A DNA stretch of 64,000 nt from SG8-30 sp963710135 (GTDB lineage Bacteria > Pseudomonadota > Gammaproteobacteria > Steroidobacterales > Steroidobacteraceae), in the NCBI GenBank assembly GCA_963710135.1, contig CAVPYY010000003.1:965882-1029881 (forward strand). Direction: 5' to 3'. A model generated the notes under the pieces. The model was given only the letters and a program-made list of their open reading frames with translations, was not told the DNA's origin and ran no database searches. Each line of letters begins with the position of its first letter. The first letter of the stretch is position 1. The position numbers and the translations under genes are program-made. This document shows, in pieces, positions 19,040 to 26,783 of the stretch.

Positions 19040-19585
19040 TCAGCCGCCGAGCATCTCGGCCAGGCGCTGGCTCAAGTCGTCGAAGCGGGTCGACCCCACG
19101 TAGGTGCGCACGATCTGCCCGTTCGGGTCGATCAGGAACTTGGTGGGGGTGGTCTGCGGGTCGTTGAACAACCGCGCGACGGCGCCGTTGCCATCCAGCA
19201 CGACGTCGAAAGGCAGGCCGCGCGCGCGCGCGAAGTTGATGACCGCCTGTGGCTCGTCGTAGGGCATCGCCACGGCCAGGGTCGTAAGGCCCGCTCGCTC
19301 GTATTTCCTGTGCAATGCGATGAGCGTTGGCATCTCGGCCATGCACGGCGAACAGGTGGTCGACCAGAAGCTCACCAGCACCGGCTTGCCGGCAAGTGCC
19401 GCGAGCGACTTCACGTCGCCCTGCAGGGTCGTCATGGCGAAGTCCGGTGCCGGCCGCGGCCGGCTGGCCAGGAAGGGCATGGCCGCCAGCATGCCCACCA
19501 GCAGCATGGAGCCGATCGCGAAACCCAGTGCCAGACGCCGGGTGCGGCGCGACTCCGAGTCCGATGGGGGAGGGGCTGAGTTCAT
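19040..19585 (-). CDS. TlpA-type thiol-disulfide oxidoreductase, membrane-anchored
   Basis: 181 aa: cytoplasmic N terminus, one membrane anchor (ALGFAIGSMLLVGMLAAM, about 19-40), then a periplasmic thioredoxin domain with APDFAMTTLQGD, VLVSFWSTTCSPCMAEMP (active site CSPC), and the cis-Pro loop TTPTKFLIDPNG. Reduces disulfides such as those in c-type cytochrome apoproteins; a cytochrome c gene exists at 30.4 kb but is not linked. A second thioredoxin-like gene lies 2 kb away with a different active site. Confidence 0.88.
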   Translation of the reverse strand: MNSAPPPSDSESRRTRRLALGFAIGSMLLVGMLAAMPFLASRPRPAPDFAMTTLQGDVKSLAALAGKPVLVSFWSTTCSPCMAEMPTLIALHRKYERAGLTTLAVAMPYDEPQAVINFARARGLPFDVVLDGNGAVARLFNDPQTTPTKFLIDPNGQIVRTYVGSTRFDDLSQRLAEMLGG

Positions 19586-19678
19586 CGGGTCATCGTCCTT
19601 GTGGTGAAGGTCACGCCCTAGACCGCTGGGAAAGATAAACGGTTCAGCGCTTCAGCGAAACAGCTGCGCCGGCCGTCG

Positions 19679-20140
19679 CTATTGGGCGCGCCCGCGCGGT
19701 TCGATCAGGTCCCAGCGGTTGCCGTAGAGGTCCTGGAACACGCCCACCGTGCCGTACTCCTCGTCGCGTGGGCCGTCCACGAACACGACGCCCAGCGACC
19801 GCAGCCGCGCGTAGTCGCGCTGGAAGTCGTCGGTGTGCAGGAACAGGAACACCCGCCCGCCGGTCTGGTCGCCGACGCGGGCCTTCTGCGCCTCGGTCGC
19901 CGCCTTGGCGAGCAGCAGTCGCGTCTGCGGCGAGCCGGGCGGGACGATCAGCACCCAGCGCTTGCCGGGGCCGCGTTCGCTGTCCTCGGCCAGCTGGAAG
20001 CCCAGCACATTCGTGTACCAGTCGATTGCGGCGTCGTAGTCGTCGACCAGGATCGACACCGCCGCCAGATATTGACGCGGGATGGAAGGGGTGGAATCTG
20101 CCAAGGTGTTCGCCTCGCCGGGGGACGCGAACGGTACCAC
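19679..20140 (-). CDS. VOC-superfamily (glyoxalase-like) protein
   Basis: About 150 aa with the vicinal-oxygen-chelate fold: YLAAVSILVDDYDAAIDWYTNVLGF at the start and VGVFQDLYGNRWDLIEPRG at the end, each module beta-alpha-beta-beta-beta. Could bind a metal and act as a dioxygenase, lyase or resistance protein; the substrate cannot be told. The start is uncertain: GTG at 20140 gives a 20-residue leader with VVPFASPGEA before the domain, which could be the end of a signal peptide whose start is lost. It lies 33 bp after the PspC gene. Confidence 0.78.
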   Translation of the reverse strand: MVPFASPGEANTLADSTPSIPRQYLAAVSILVDDYDAAIDWYTNVLGFQLAEDSERGPGKRWVLIVPPGSPQTRLLLAKAATEAQKARVGDQTGGRVFLFLHTDDFQRDYARLRSLGVVFVDGPRDEEYGTVGVFQDLYGNRWDLIEPRGRAQ

Positions 20141-20173
20141 GGCGAGGCAGAGCGGCGACGCCGGACGTGCCGG

Positions 20174-20749
20174 TCAGTTGGTGACGGCGCTGAACTTGGC
20201 GCGCACGAACTCGACGAACTCGCGCGTCTTGGCCGGAATCCTGCGCACGGGCGGCGCGCCGCGCTCGGCCGGCGCATAGGGCAGCAACAGCATCAGCACC
20301 ACGTAGATCAGGAACATGCCGCCGCCGGTGAAGAACAGCAGCAGCACGGCGATGACGCGCAGCAGCGTGACATCGACCTGCATGTAGCGTGACAGGCCCA
20401 GGCATACGCCGCTGATCAGCGCGCCCTCGCTCACCTGTTCCAGGTGCCGGCTGGGCGTGCGGGGCGGCGCGTCCGTGGTAGTCGCCGCATCCGGGCTCTG
20501 CACGGCACCGATCTCCTCGAGCGCCGGGTTGAGTTCGGCGAGCGTCACGACGTCTTGCCCGGCGCGCATGCGCCGCTTGCACTGGTCGGCGACCGCTTGC
20601 TCGAGATCGGCCAGGATCTCGTCCCGGTCGGGGTTGTCGGCGAGCGTCTGCCGTGCGTCGGCCAGGTAGGTTTCCAGGCGGGCGAAGGCGGCCTCCGCGA
20701 ACTGGAGGGTCGTGCCATTCAGACTGACGGTGACAGAGACGCGTTGCAT
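20174..20749 (-). CDS. PspC-domain membrane protein with N-terminal helical domain
   Basis: 191 aa. Residues 1-80 (VSLNGTTLQFAEAAFARLETYL..., ILADLEQAVADQCKRRM) form the acidic helical domain often fused to PspC; residues 100-160 are PspC (LEQVSEGALISGVCLGLSRYM, VDVTLLRVIAVLLLFFTGGGMFLIYVV-type helix). It probably acts in envelope stress, as PspC anchors do. Its ATG is 3 bp after the PadR stop, so PadR and PspC form an operon, a common pairing. Confidence 0.87.
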   Translation of the reverse strand: MQRVSVTVSLNGTTLQFAEAAFARLETYLADARQTLADNPDRDEILADLEQAVADQCKRRMRAGQDVVTLAELNPALEEIGAVQSPDAATTTDAPPRTPSRHLEQVSEGALISGVCLGLSRYMQVDVTLLRVIAVLLLFFTGGGMFLIYVVLMLLLPYAPAERGAPPVRRIPAKTREFVEFVRAKFSAVTN

Positions 20750-20752
20750 GAT

Positions 20753-21076
20753 TCAGGTTCCGATTTCGGCGATGGTGCGGTTGATGCGATTCCAGTATTC
20801 GTCCAGCGACTCGAGCTGGGCCTTGCCAGCTTCGGTCAGCCGGTAGTACTTGCGCGGCGGTCCGGCCTCGGACTCCTGCCACTCATATTGAACCAGTTCC
20901 TCCCGGCGCAGCTTGCTGAGCAGGGGATAGAGCGTGCCTTCCTGGGTGGCGAACTCCGTCTCCGCCAGCCGCCGCAGGATGTCCGGTACGTAGACGCTGC
21001 GAACCCCGACGATCTTGAGCACCAGGAATTCCAGGAGTCCCTTGCGAATCGGCGCGAGTTTGGGTTCAGGCAGCAT
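20753..21076 (-). CDS. PadR-family transcription regulator
   Basis: 107 aa from the ATG at 21076 (LPEPKLAPIRKGLLEFLVLK). Winged-helix features: YVPDILRRLAETEFATQEGTLYPLLSKLRREELV and the wing GPPRKYYRLTEAG, then a short C-terminal dimer helix. This is the short PadR subgroup 2. The open frame runs on to 21133 but that extension crosses the promoter, so 21076 is preferred. It heads the PadR-PspC operon and probably represses it through the operator at 21085-21118. Confidence 0.87.
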   Translation of the reverse strand: MLPEPKLAPIRKGLLEFLVLKIVGVRSVYVPDILRRLAETEFATQEGTLYPLLSKLRREELVQYEWQESEAGPPRKYYRLTEAGKAQLESLDEYWNRINRTIAEIGT

Positions 21077-21084
21077 ATCTTCAA

Positions 21085-21133
21085 TACCAGTACCTTGTGA
21101 TGAAAAGGTAGCGGTACTCAGCAAGGATGTCAA
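21085..21133 (-). promoter_or_regulatory. PadR-PspC promoter with nested dyad operator
   Basis: On the minus strand TTGACA (21133-21128), a 17-bp spacer and TACCTT (21110-21105) form a promoter. Overlapping it are four half-sites in plus orientation: TACC at 21085 and 21091, GGTA at 21107 and 21113, arranged as TACCagTACC-N12-GGTAgcGGTA. The dyad covers the -10 and initiation region, as expected for autorepression. Confidence 0.62.
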
Positions 21134-21204
21134 GACCCGTTTGCGGTTGGGCGAGGCGGCTGGCGCTGCTAGTCTGCAACCTTGGGCGAGCAGAGGGGGC
21201 CGAT

Positions 21205-21678
21205 ATGAAGGCCGTGAAGTTCATCTGGCTTGCGTGCGCAACGGTCATTTTTGGGATGCTCTATTCCACGCTCCGCGCCCAGGTCCCCGCTTTGACCACA
21301 TGGCTCGGTCCTGAGTTGATTGCGGGTTCGGACGCCTGGCTGCTCGTTGCCGCTGTGTACGCTTTTGGCCTCACGTTCAAGTTCCTGGTCGTGGGCATCA
21401 TCGCGCTGTCGGTGGCGCTGCTGATCCATCTGGCCTGCCAGCCGAGGGCGATGGTGGTGGCGACGCTGGCTGGTGTACTGGCGCCGGTCATCGGCTTTGT
21501 CTCGATAGCGTCGGTACCAGAGCTACGTAGCCTCATCAGCCCGCTGGGCCATGCGATGGCCATTGTGAATGACGTGACCTTTGCAGCGATGCTGCCGCTG
21601 GCGACCTGGCTCGTAGGGGCCCTGGCATCGCGCAAAGCCGTGTCAATCGGATCACGGCAGAAGCTCGCGGAACAATGA
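21205..21678 (+). CDS. Four-helix membrane protein of unknown function
   Basis: 157 aa, divergent from PadR. Hydrophobic segments: IWLACATVIFGMLYSTL (N-terminal), AWLLVAAVYAFGLTFKFLVVGIIALSVALLIHLA (probably two), VATLAGVLAPVIGFVSIASV and AAMLPLATWLVGAL. The ATG at 21205 follows GAGGGGGC. I do not recognise the family. It shares the intergenic space with the PadR operator, so PadR may also affect it. Confidence 0.6.
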   Translation: MKAVKFIWLACATVIFGMLYSTLRAQVPALTTWLGPELIAGSDAWLLVAAVYAFGLTFKFLVVGIIALSVALLIHLACQPRAMVVATLAGVLAPVIGFVSIASVPELRSLISPLGHAMAIVNDVTFAAMLPLATWLVGALASRKAVSIGSRQKLAEQ

Positions 21679-21712
21679 CTAGCTTCTGTTCGAGCGACGC
21701 AGGTAACGCGTC

Positions 21713-22183
21713 ATGAGCGGGCCTGCACCCGTGCGCGCCGATGACGTCACAGCAATGTCCGACAATGGCTATCCGGAGCCCTTTCGTTCCCGGATGGGTT
21801 CCGCCCGCTGGCGTCGCCTGGGAGACCTGTTCGGATTGACGCAGTTCGGCGTCAGTCGCGAGACGCTCGAGCCCGGGGCGCAGTCGTCAGTGCGTCATTG
21901 GCACACGCTCGCCGACGAGTTCGTCTACATGCTCGAGGGCGAACTGGTGCTCATCACCAACGATGGCGAGTTCACTATCAAGCCGGGCGAGTGCATCGGC
22001 TTCAAGGCCGGTGATCGGAACGCCCATCACCTTGTAAATCGCAGCGATGCCGCGGCCACGTTCCTGGTGGTGGGCTCGCGCGTCCCCGGCGATGTGCCGC
22101 TCTATCCGGACGACGACCTCGCCGTGTTCAACACCGAGGACGGTCGCATTGCCGTTCACAAGGACGGCAAGCCGTACGGTTAG
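21713..22183 (+). CDS. Cupin-domain protein
   Basis: 156 aa single cupin. SVRHWHTLADEFVYMLEGELVLI holds the first metal motif (HxH, Glu) and GFKAGDRNAHHLVNRS the second (His). Relatives bind small ligands or a metal and act as isomerases, dioxygenases or unknowns. Two starts are possible, 21713 and 21755 (SDNGYPEPF), the second being closer to family length. Followed 15 bp later by the DUF1801 gene. Confidence 0.8.
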   Translation: MSGPAPVRADDVTAMSDNGYPEPFRSRMGSARWRRLGDLFGLTQFGVSRETLEPGAQSSVRHWHTLADEFVYMLEGELVLITNDGEFTIKPGECIGFKAGDRNAHHLVNRSDAAATFLVVGSRVPGDVPLYPDDDLAVFNTEDGRIAVHKDGKPYG

Positions 22184-22197
22184 CTGGACGAGCACGC

Positions 22198-22617
22198 GTG
22201 GGCGAAAACAAGACGAAAGCCACCAAGTCCAGCGTCGCGGCCTATCTCGCCGCGATCAGCGACGACGAGCGGCGTCGCGACTGCAAGACCCTGGTCAAGT
22301 GGATGGGCGAGATCACCGGTGAGCCGCCCAGGATGTGGGGCGACAGCATCGTCGGGTTCGGCAGCTACCACTACAAGTACGACAGCGGGCGCGAAGGCGA
22401 CTTCTTCATAAGCGGCCTGTCCTCGCGCAAGAACGACCTGGCGATCTACGTGATGGCGGGATTGGGCAGGTTCGACTCGTTGCTGAAGAAGCTAGGTCGG
22501 CACAAGGTCGGCAAGTCCTGCCTGTACATCAAGCGCCTGTCGGATATCGACCAGGCCGTGCTGCAGTCGATCATCGAGAGCTCGGTACGGTACATGCGCC
22601 GCGAGTATCCGCAGTAG
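22198..22617 (+). CDS. DUF1801-domain protein
   Basis: 139 aa. Hallmarks: CKTLVKWMGEITGEPPRMWGDSIVGFGSYHYKYDSG and the C-terminal VGKSCLYIKRLSDIDQAVLQSII. DUF1801 proteins (YdhG/YjhX-like alpha-beta fold) have no firm function. GTG start at 22198, close behind the cupin stop. Cytoplasmic. Confidence 0.83.
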   Translation: MGENKTKATKSSVAAYLAAISDDERRRDCKTLVKWMGEITGEPPRMWGDSIVGFGSYHYKYDSGREGDFFISGLSSRKNDLAIYVMAGLGRFDSLLKKLGRHKVGKSCLYIKRLSDIDQAVLQSIIESSVRYMRREYPQ

Positions 22618-22747
22618 CCCCTCCTGCGGATTATGTTCGCTTGCGACCTGCAGCCGGGAATTCGGCAGCCATGTGTGATAACTGTATTGCTCGACAGGCT
22701 CGAGGTCGTGACTTTGGCTGGCGCGCCGCTCTGATGGAGGACTGCGA

Positions 22748-23083
22748 ATGGATGCCCTGCTCAAGCTGCTGGTGGCGGCCACCTGCCTGGGCGCACTCGG
22801 CTACTGCGTGCGTGCGTTTCGCATTGGTCGTGTCAACGTCAAGGGCGTGACGTACACACTCGAGCGGCCGGCGGCTTTCGCCTTCGGCGTAGGGTTGATC
22901 GCCACGTTCGCCGTCATGCTGCTCGGCCTGGTGTTTGCCTACGAGTACATGCAGTCGACAATGCAGCTGGGCGTGCTCACCCTGATGGGCGGCATGGCGA
23001 TCCTGGCGCGGGTCCTGGCGATTCTGTTCGTACTGTTCCTGGCCAGCCTGGCTCTCGCCAGGTGGCGGGCCGGCAACCGCTGA
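22748..23083 (+). CDS. Small membrane protein of unknown function
   Basis: 111 aa with three predicted membrane spans: LKLLVAATCLGALGYCV, AFAFGVGLIATFAVMLLGLVFAY and AILARVLAILFVLFLASLALA. GGAGG 8 bases before the ATG supports the start. Not recognised; no partner domain. Its end is followed by the riboswitch leader of the next gene. Confidence 0.58.
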   Translation: MDALLKLLVAATCLGALGYCVRAFRIGRVNVKGVTYTLERPAAFAFGVGLIATFAVMLLGLVFAYEYMQSTMQLGVLTLMGGMAILARVLAILFVLFLASLALARWRAGNR

Positions 23084-23207
23084 AGTCCTGCTCTGACCCG
23101 ATGAAAAGGCCGCCCTGCGGTCGCCAAGCCCCTAAAACGACTGCTTGTCGGCCCCGCAACGCCCCCCTGGTTGCGTCAACGGTGCCGCAGGGTGCATATT
23201 CGGGCTC

Positions 23208-23294
23208 GTGTAAACGGCAAACCCGTCGCAAGGCGGGGACGCAAAGCCACCGGTCGTCGGGACTTGGGGTCCAACGATAGCGGGGTTGCCACAG
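23208..23294 (+). promoter_or_regulatory. GEMM-I cyclic-di-GMP riboswitch
   Basis: The element matches the GEMM-I aptamer. P1 strands GGCAA (23216-23220) and TTGCC (23286-23290) pair; P1b is CCCGTC-GCAA-GGCGGG with the conserved GNRA tetraloop; the invariant core GGGACGCAAAGCC follows at 23237-23249; the second arm ends with the tetraloop-receptor region ATAGCGGGGTT. It lies 137 bases before the start of the SPOR-type gene at 23432 on the same strand. A GGCC-GATTC-GGCC hairpin at 23312-23324 may belong to the expression platform. c-di-GMP would thus control the downstream gene; on or off cannot be told. Confidence 0.88.
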
Positions 23295-23431
23295 TCTGAC
23301 CTGGAGCAACAGGCCGATTCGGCCAAGGCTCCCGGTCATGGGTCCGGCTCGTCTCTGAGTCCGGCCCACTCCCTGGCAGCTTTCCCACGACCGGTGCTCT
23401 TTTGGGGTTCGGGGTCTTGGGGGAAGTGCAA

Positions 23432-24290
23432 ATGAACAATCCGTCTTCCGGATCGGATGGCGCGCCACCGGTCTATGTCATCACGCTCGCATCCTCGGCG
23501 GCACCCATGCCGCTGCACGTGCCTGAGGCACCGCAGCTGGCTGGGCTGGCGGTGTTCCGCTCGCGTCGCCGCGAGGACAACCGCGAGCGATTCCGTCTAC
23601 ACCTGGGCTACTTCGGGTCCGCGGACGCCGCGGAACAGCTGCTGCCGATCGTGCGCGAAACCTATCCAGCCGCTTTCGTGGCGGTGGCGCCCGACAGCGG
23701 CATGGGATCGCTCGACGATACCGGCGTAGCGCGTTTCAGCATCATCAAGCCCATCGAGGCGCCGCCCGCGCCGCCGCCGAGCCAGACGCACGAGCCCATC
23801 TTGCGGTTCGCCAGCGAGCCGCACCGGACCGCGCCGGCCAGGCCCGCCGCCGCGCCGCCGGCGGCCGAGCCCGTGGTGTCCGCCGCACCGCTCGAGGCGC
23901 CGCCCGCAGCGCCGGAGCCCGCCGCAGCAGTACGCAGTGCAGCTCCTGTGGTCGAAGCAGGTCATCGATCTCAGCAAGATTCCGAGCCTGTCGATCTTCG
24001 CGGGATATCTGCTGTATGCGGTCGAGAGCGAGCGAGGCGGTCGGCGGATCTACGGCGTGCGCCTCGGTTTCTACACGGACACGATGTCGGCAGGCCTGGT
24101 GGCGCAGTACATCAGGCCGCAGTTCGCCGGCGCCACGACGGTGCCGGTCAGCGAGCGCGAGCGCGAGCGGGCATCGACGGCGGCCATTCGGCTGATCTCG
24201 GGCCAGTCACGCCGCAGTTCGCGGCAGTTGATCCGCTGGCCGCAGTCGGCACTGCCGGTGGACGCCGCTCAGCGAATCAGCTCCCTGTAG
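23432..24290 (+). CDS. SPOR-like domain protein under riboswitch control, frameshifted
   Basis: Two compact SPOR-like segments flank a Pro/Ala-rich linker. The N-terminal part has RRREDNRERFRLHLGYF and ETYPAAFVAVAP; the C-terminal one has YAVQLLWSKQVIDLSKIP, FAGYLLYAVESERGGRR and YGVRLGFYTDTMSAG. The repeat pattern 'yrlrLGfF.d...A' is that of SPOR/FimV-like proteins that bind peptidoglycan or organise poles. A single indel near 23935 separates the halves. No signal peptide, so cytoplasmic or unconventional. GGGGGAAG precedes the ATG. c-di-GMP control points to motility, adhesion or division. Confidence 0.72.
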
Positions 24291-24451
24291 GCGTGCCAGG
24301 TGGCGCGAGAGTTCGCGCAGGCGGGTCGCCATGACCGGCGCGCCGAACGGGAATCCCGGCACGGCCGCGACACGTCGCCGCCCCGATTCCAATCGCTGGT
24401 AATCTTGTCCGGCTTGCGGACAGGAATTTGTCGTCGAGGAGGCCGCCGCAG

Positions 24452-24832
24452 ATGCGTTTTCTGGTCACGTTGATGCTGGTCGTCGTCGGCATCATCCACC
24501 TGCTGCCCTTGTCCGGCGTGCTGGGCAGCGATCGCCTGGCGTCCCTGTACGGCCTGTCGTTCGCCGAGCCCAACCTCGCGATCCTGATGCGCCACCGCGC
24601 GGTGCTGTTCGGACTGCTCGGCGTGTTCCTGCTGGTCGCAGCGTTCAGGCCCAGCTACCAGGTGGCCGCGTTCGCAGCTGGATTCGTCAGCGTGGTGTCC
24701 TTCATCGTGCTGGCGCTATCGGTGGGCGGCTACAACGCGGCCCTTGGGCGGGTGTTCGTCGCGGATCTGGTCGCGTTGGCGTGCCTCGTCGTCGGACTCG
24801 CGGCGTACGTCTTCTCCAATCGCCCGGCCTGA
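24452..24832 (+). CDS. Conserved small membrane protein
   Basis: 126 aa, four spans: LVTLMLVVVGIIHLLPLSGVLG, AVLFGLLGVFLLVAAF, VAAFAAGFVSVVSFIVLALSV and DLVALACLVVGLAAYVF. The sequence SLYGLSFAEPNLAILMRHRAVLFG is a pattern I recall from a proteobacterial family sometimes mislabelled as phosphopantetheine adenylyltransferase; that enzyme's motifs are absent. AGGAGG precedes the ATG. Function unknown. Confidence 0.7.
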   Translation: MRFLVTLMLVVVGIIHLLPLSGVLGSDRLASLYGLSFAEPNLAILMRHRAVLFGLLGVFLLVAAFRPSYQVAAFAAGFVSVVSFIVLALSVGGYNAALGRVFVADLVALACLVVGLAAYVFSNRPA

Positions 24833-24891
24833 CCGCCGGGCGCCTGCGCGCCCTCAACCGGTCGCGACGCAGGCAGCGGTCGGCCCGGCAT

Positions 24892-25386
24892 TCATCCCGT
24901 GAACTCGTAGAGCACGACCAGGTGTCCGTCCAGGTCGACGAACGCGCCCTCCACGAACTTCAGCCCCTCGGCGTTCACCGACTCGACCGGGTCGACCACC
25001 TCGAGCCCCATCTCGCGCAGCCGCGCCAGCTTGTCGATCAAGTCCGCCACGCGAATCACCGGCGTCGAGACGTGGATTCCGGCTGGACGGGGCAGCTCGA
25101 CGCCCTTGACCTCGGTGATGGCGAATCCCCGGACTTCTGTCGCGCTGTTGAGCGAGGCGAACCTGAGCTTGGCCTCCGGCGGCAGTTTGAAGACAGGATA
25201 GGAGTACGAGGTCGGGCTGGATTCGGTGATCGCGAACACTTCGAAGCCGAGCACGTCCCGGTAGACCGAGAGCGAGCGCTCCAGATCCGCCACCAGGAAG
25301 TTCACACGCTTGAGATGCAGTACCTCGTCCGCCTGCGCCTGCAGCGCGCCGAAAGCCAACGCCGTGATCAATAGATTGCGGAACAT
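24892..25386 (-). CDS. Exported VOC-superfamily protein
   Basis: 164 aa with a signal peptide (LLITALAFGALQAQA) followed by a VOC domain: VLHLKRVNFLVADLERSLSVY at the start, RLREMGLEVVDPVES and FVDLDGHLVVLYEF at the end. Periplasmic VOC proteins are unusual but known. GAGGGGG lies 6 bases before the ATG. It is divergent from the ChaN gene across 127 bp; no partner recognised. Confidence 0.8.
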   Translation of the reverse strand: MFRNLLITALAFGALQAQADEVLHLKRVNFLVADLERSLSVYRDVLGFEVFAITESSPTSYSYPVFKLPPEAKLRFASLNSATEVRGFAITEVKGVELPRPAGIHVSTPVIRVADLIDKLARLREMGLEVVDPVESVNAEGLKFVEGAFVDLDGHLVVLYEFTG

Positions 25387-25513
25387 CGCCACCCCCTCTT
25401 GTCGTGGAGGAACGATGATGGCTGGCGACACGACCAAGTCAAGCCGGCAGCCGGGAACCGATGCGTCCGCCGGATGGTCGACAGACGGCGCATCGCCCAT
25501 CGAGGTACTGCCG

Positions 25514-26722
25514 ATGACCAGGCCCGTTTCGCTGCTGATCCTGTTGTCGCTGCTCGCGCTGCCGCTGGCCTGCAGGGCGACCGAGCCGGTGGCGGAGGCG
25601 GACGCTCCCGGCGCGGGCCTGCCGTATCCCCCTGCCGAGCGGCCGGCGCCGGGCCAGATCTTCCATGTGGCGACGGGGCTGCCGCTGTCTTTCGACGACA
25701 TGATGGACATGGTGTCCGGCGCGCGGCTGGTGTTCATCGGCGAGTCGCACGACAACATGCAGGCGCACATCGTGCAGCTGCAGATATTGCGGGACCTGGA
25801 ACGGCGCTTCCCGGGCCGCATTGCCCTCGGCATGGAGATGTTCCGCCAGCCGCAGCAGCCTGCGCTGGATCGCTGGACGCGCGGTGAGCTGACGGAGCTC
25901 GAGTTTCTCGAGGCCACCGACTGGCGCAACACCTGGCGCTACGATTTCGGCTACTACCGCGCGATCCTGGAGTTCGCGCGCGATGAGCACATCGATATCG
26001 TCGCGCTCAATCCGTCCCAGGCGCTGCAGGACCAGGTGCGCCAGCTGGGGCTGGAGGACTTGCCCGAGGAAGCGCGGGCGCAGCTGCCCGAGATGGGCGA
26101 GCCGGATCCCTACCAGCATGCCGCCATGAAGGCGATCTATGGTGGGCACATTCCCACCGAGGGTGCGTTCGAGCGCTTCTTCGATATTCAGCGCCTGTGG
26201 GAGGAGTCGATGGCGGAGAGCGTCGTCGACTACCTGAGGAGCCCGCGTGGCCAGGGCAGGATCATGGTGACGCTAACCGGCGGCGGGCACGTGCAGTACG
26301 GCTATGGCTTGCCGAAGAAGGTGTTGCGCCGCATGCCGCTGCCGTACGCGATCATCGAGCCGGCCGAGATCGAGGTGCCGCCCGAGAAGCGCATGCCCAA
26401 TGTCGATTTCCCTGACATCCCGCTGCTGCCGGCGGACTTCGTCTGGTGGGTGCCGTATGAGGATCTGCCCGCCAGCACCGTTCGACTGGGCGTTGGCATC
26501 GACGATCGCGGCGGGGCGCTGCGGGTGCAGAGCGTCGAGCCCGGGCTGCCGGCGGCGAGGTCCGGCATCGTCGTGGGAGACGAGATTATTGCCGTTGCCG
26601 GTGAACCGGTCAGAACCGTGACCGCGCTGGTCTACTGGGTGCAGCAGCAGACGCCCGGCGTCCAGGCTGCGGTGACTGTACGGCGCGCCGGATCCCCGGT
26701 GGAGGTCGCGGTCGAGTTCTAG
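25514..26722 (+). CDS. ChaN-type lipoprotein-like protein with C-terminal PDZ domain
   Basis: 402 aa. N-terminal signal (SLLILLSLLALPLACRA). Residues 60-300 are a ChaN/DUF399 domain: GARLVFIGESHDN, LQILRDLERRF, GMEMFRQPQQPALD, AMKAIYGGH and MVTLTGGGHVQYGYGLP, the last with the His/Tyr region used in haem binding by Campylobacter ChaR/ChaN-type proteins. Residues 320-400 are a PDZ domain with VGIDDRGGALRVQSVEPGLPAARSGIVVGDEI-like order. Probably an envelope haem/iron or protease-adaptor protein. The frame is open to 25310, but 25514 is the start that gives a signal peptide. Confidence 0.8.
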   Translation: MTRPVSLLILLSLLALPLACRATEPVAEADAPGAGLPYPPAERPAPGQIFHVATGLPLSFDDMMDMVSGARLVFIGESHDNMQAHIVQLQILRDLERRFPGRIALGMEMFRQPQQPALDRWTRGELTELEFLEATDWRNTWRYDFGYYRAILEFARDEHIDIVALNPSQALQDQVRQLGLEDLPEEARAQLPEMGEPDPYQHAAMKAIYGGHIPTEGAFERFFDIQRLWEESMAESVVDYLRSPRGQGRIMVTLTGGGHVQYGYGLPKKVLRRMPLPYAIIEPAEIEVPPEKRMPNVDFPDIPLLPADFVWWVPYEDLPASTVRLGVGIDDRGGALRVQSVEPGLPAARSGIVVGDEIIAVAGEPVRTVTALVYWVQQQTPGVQAAVTVRRAGSPVEVAVEF

Positions 26723-26783
26723 CCGGCGCCGCGGGCGCGGGAGTGGAGATCAAGATCTGCGTGGGGCGGCCGATACCGGCTGC

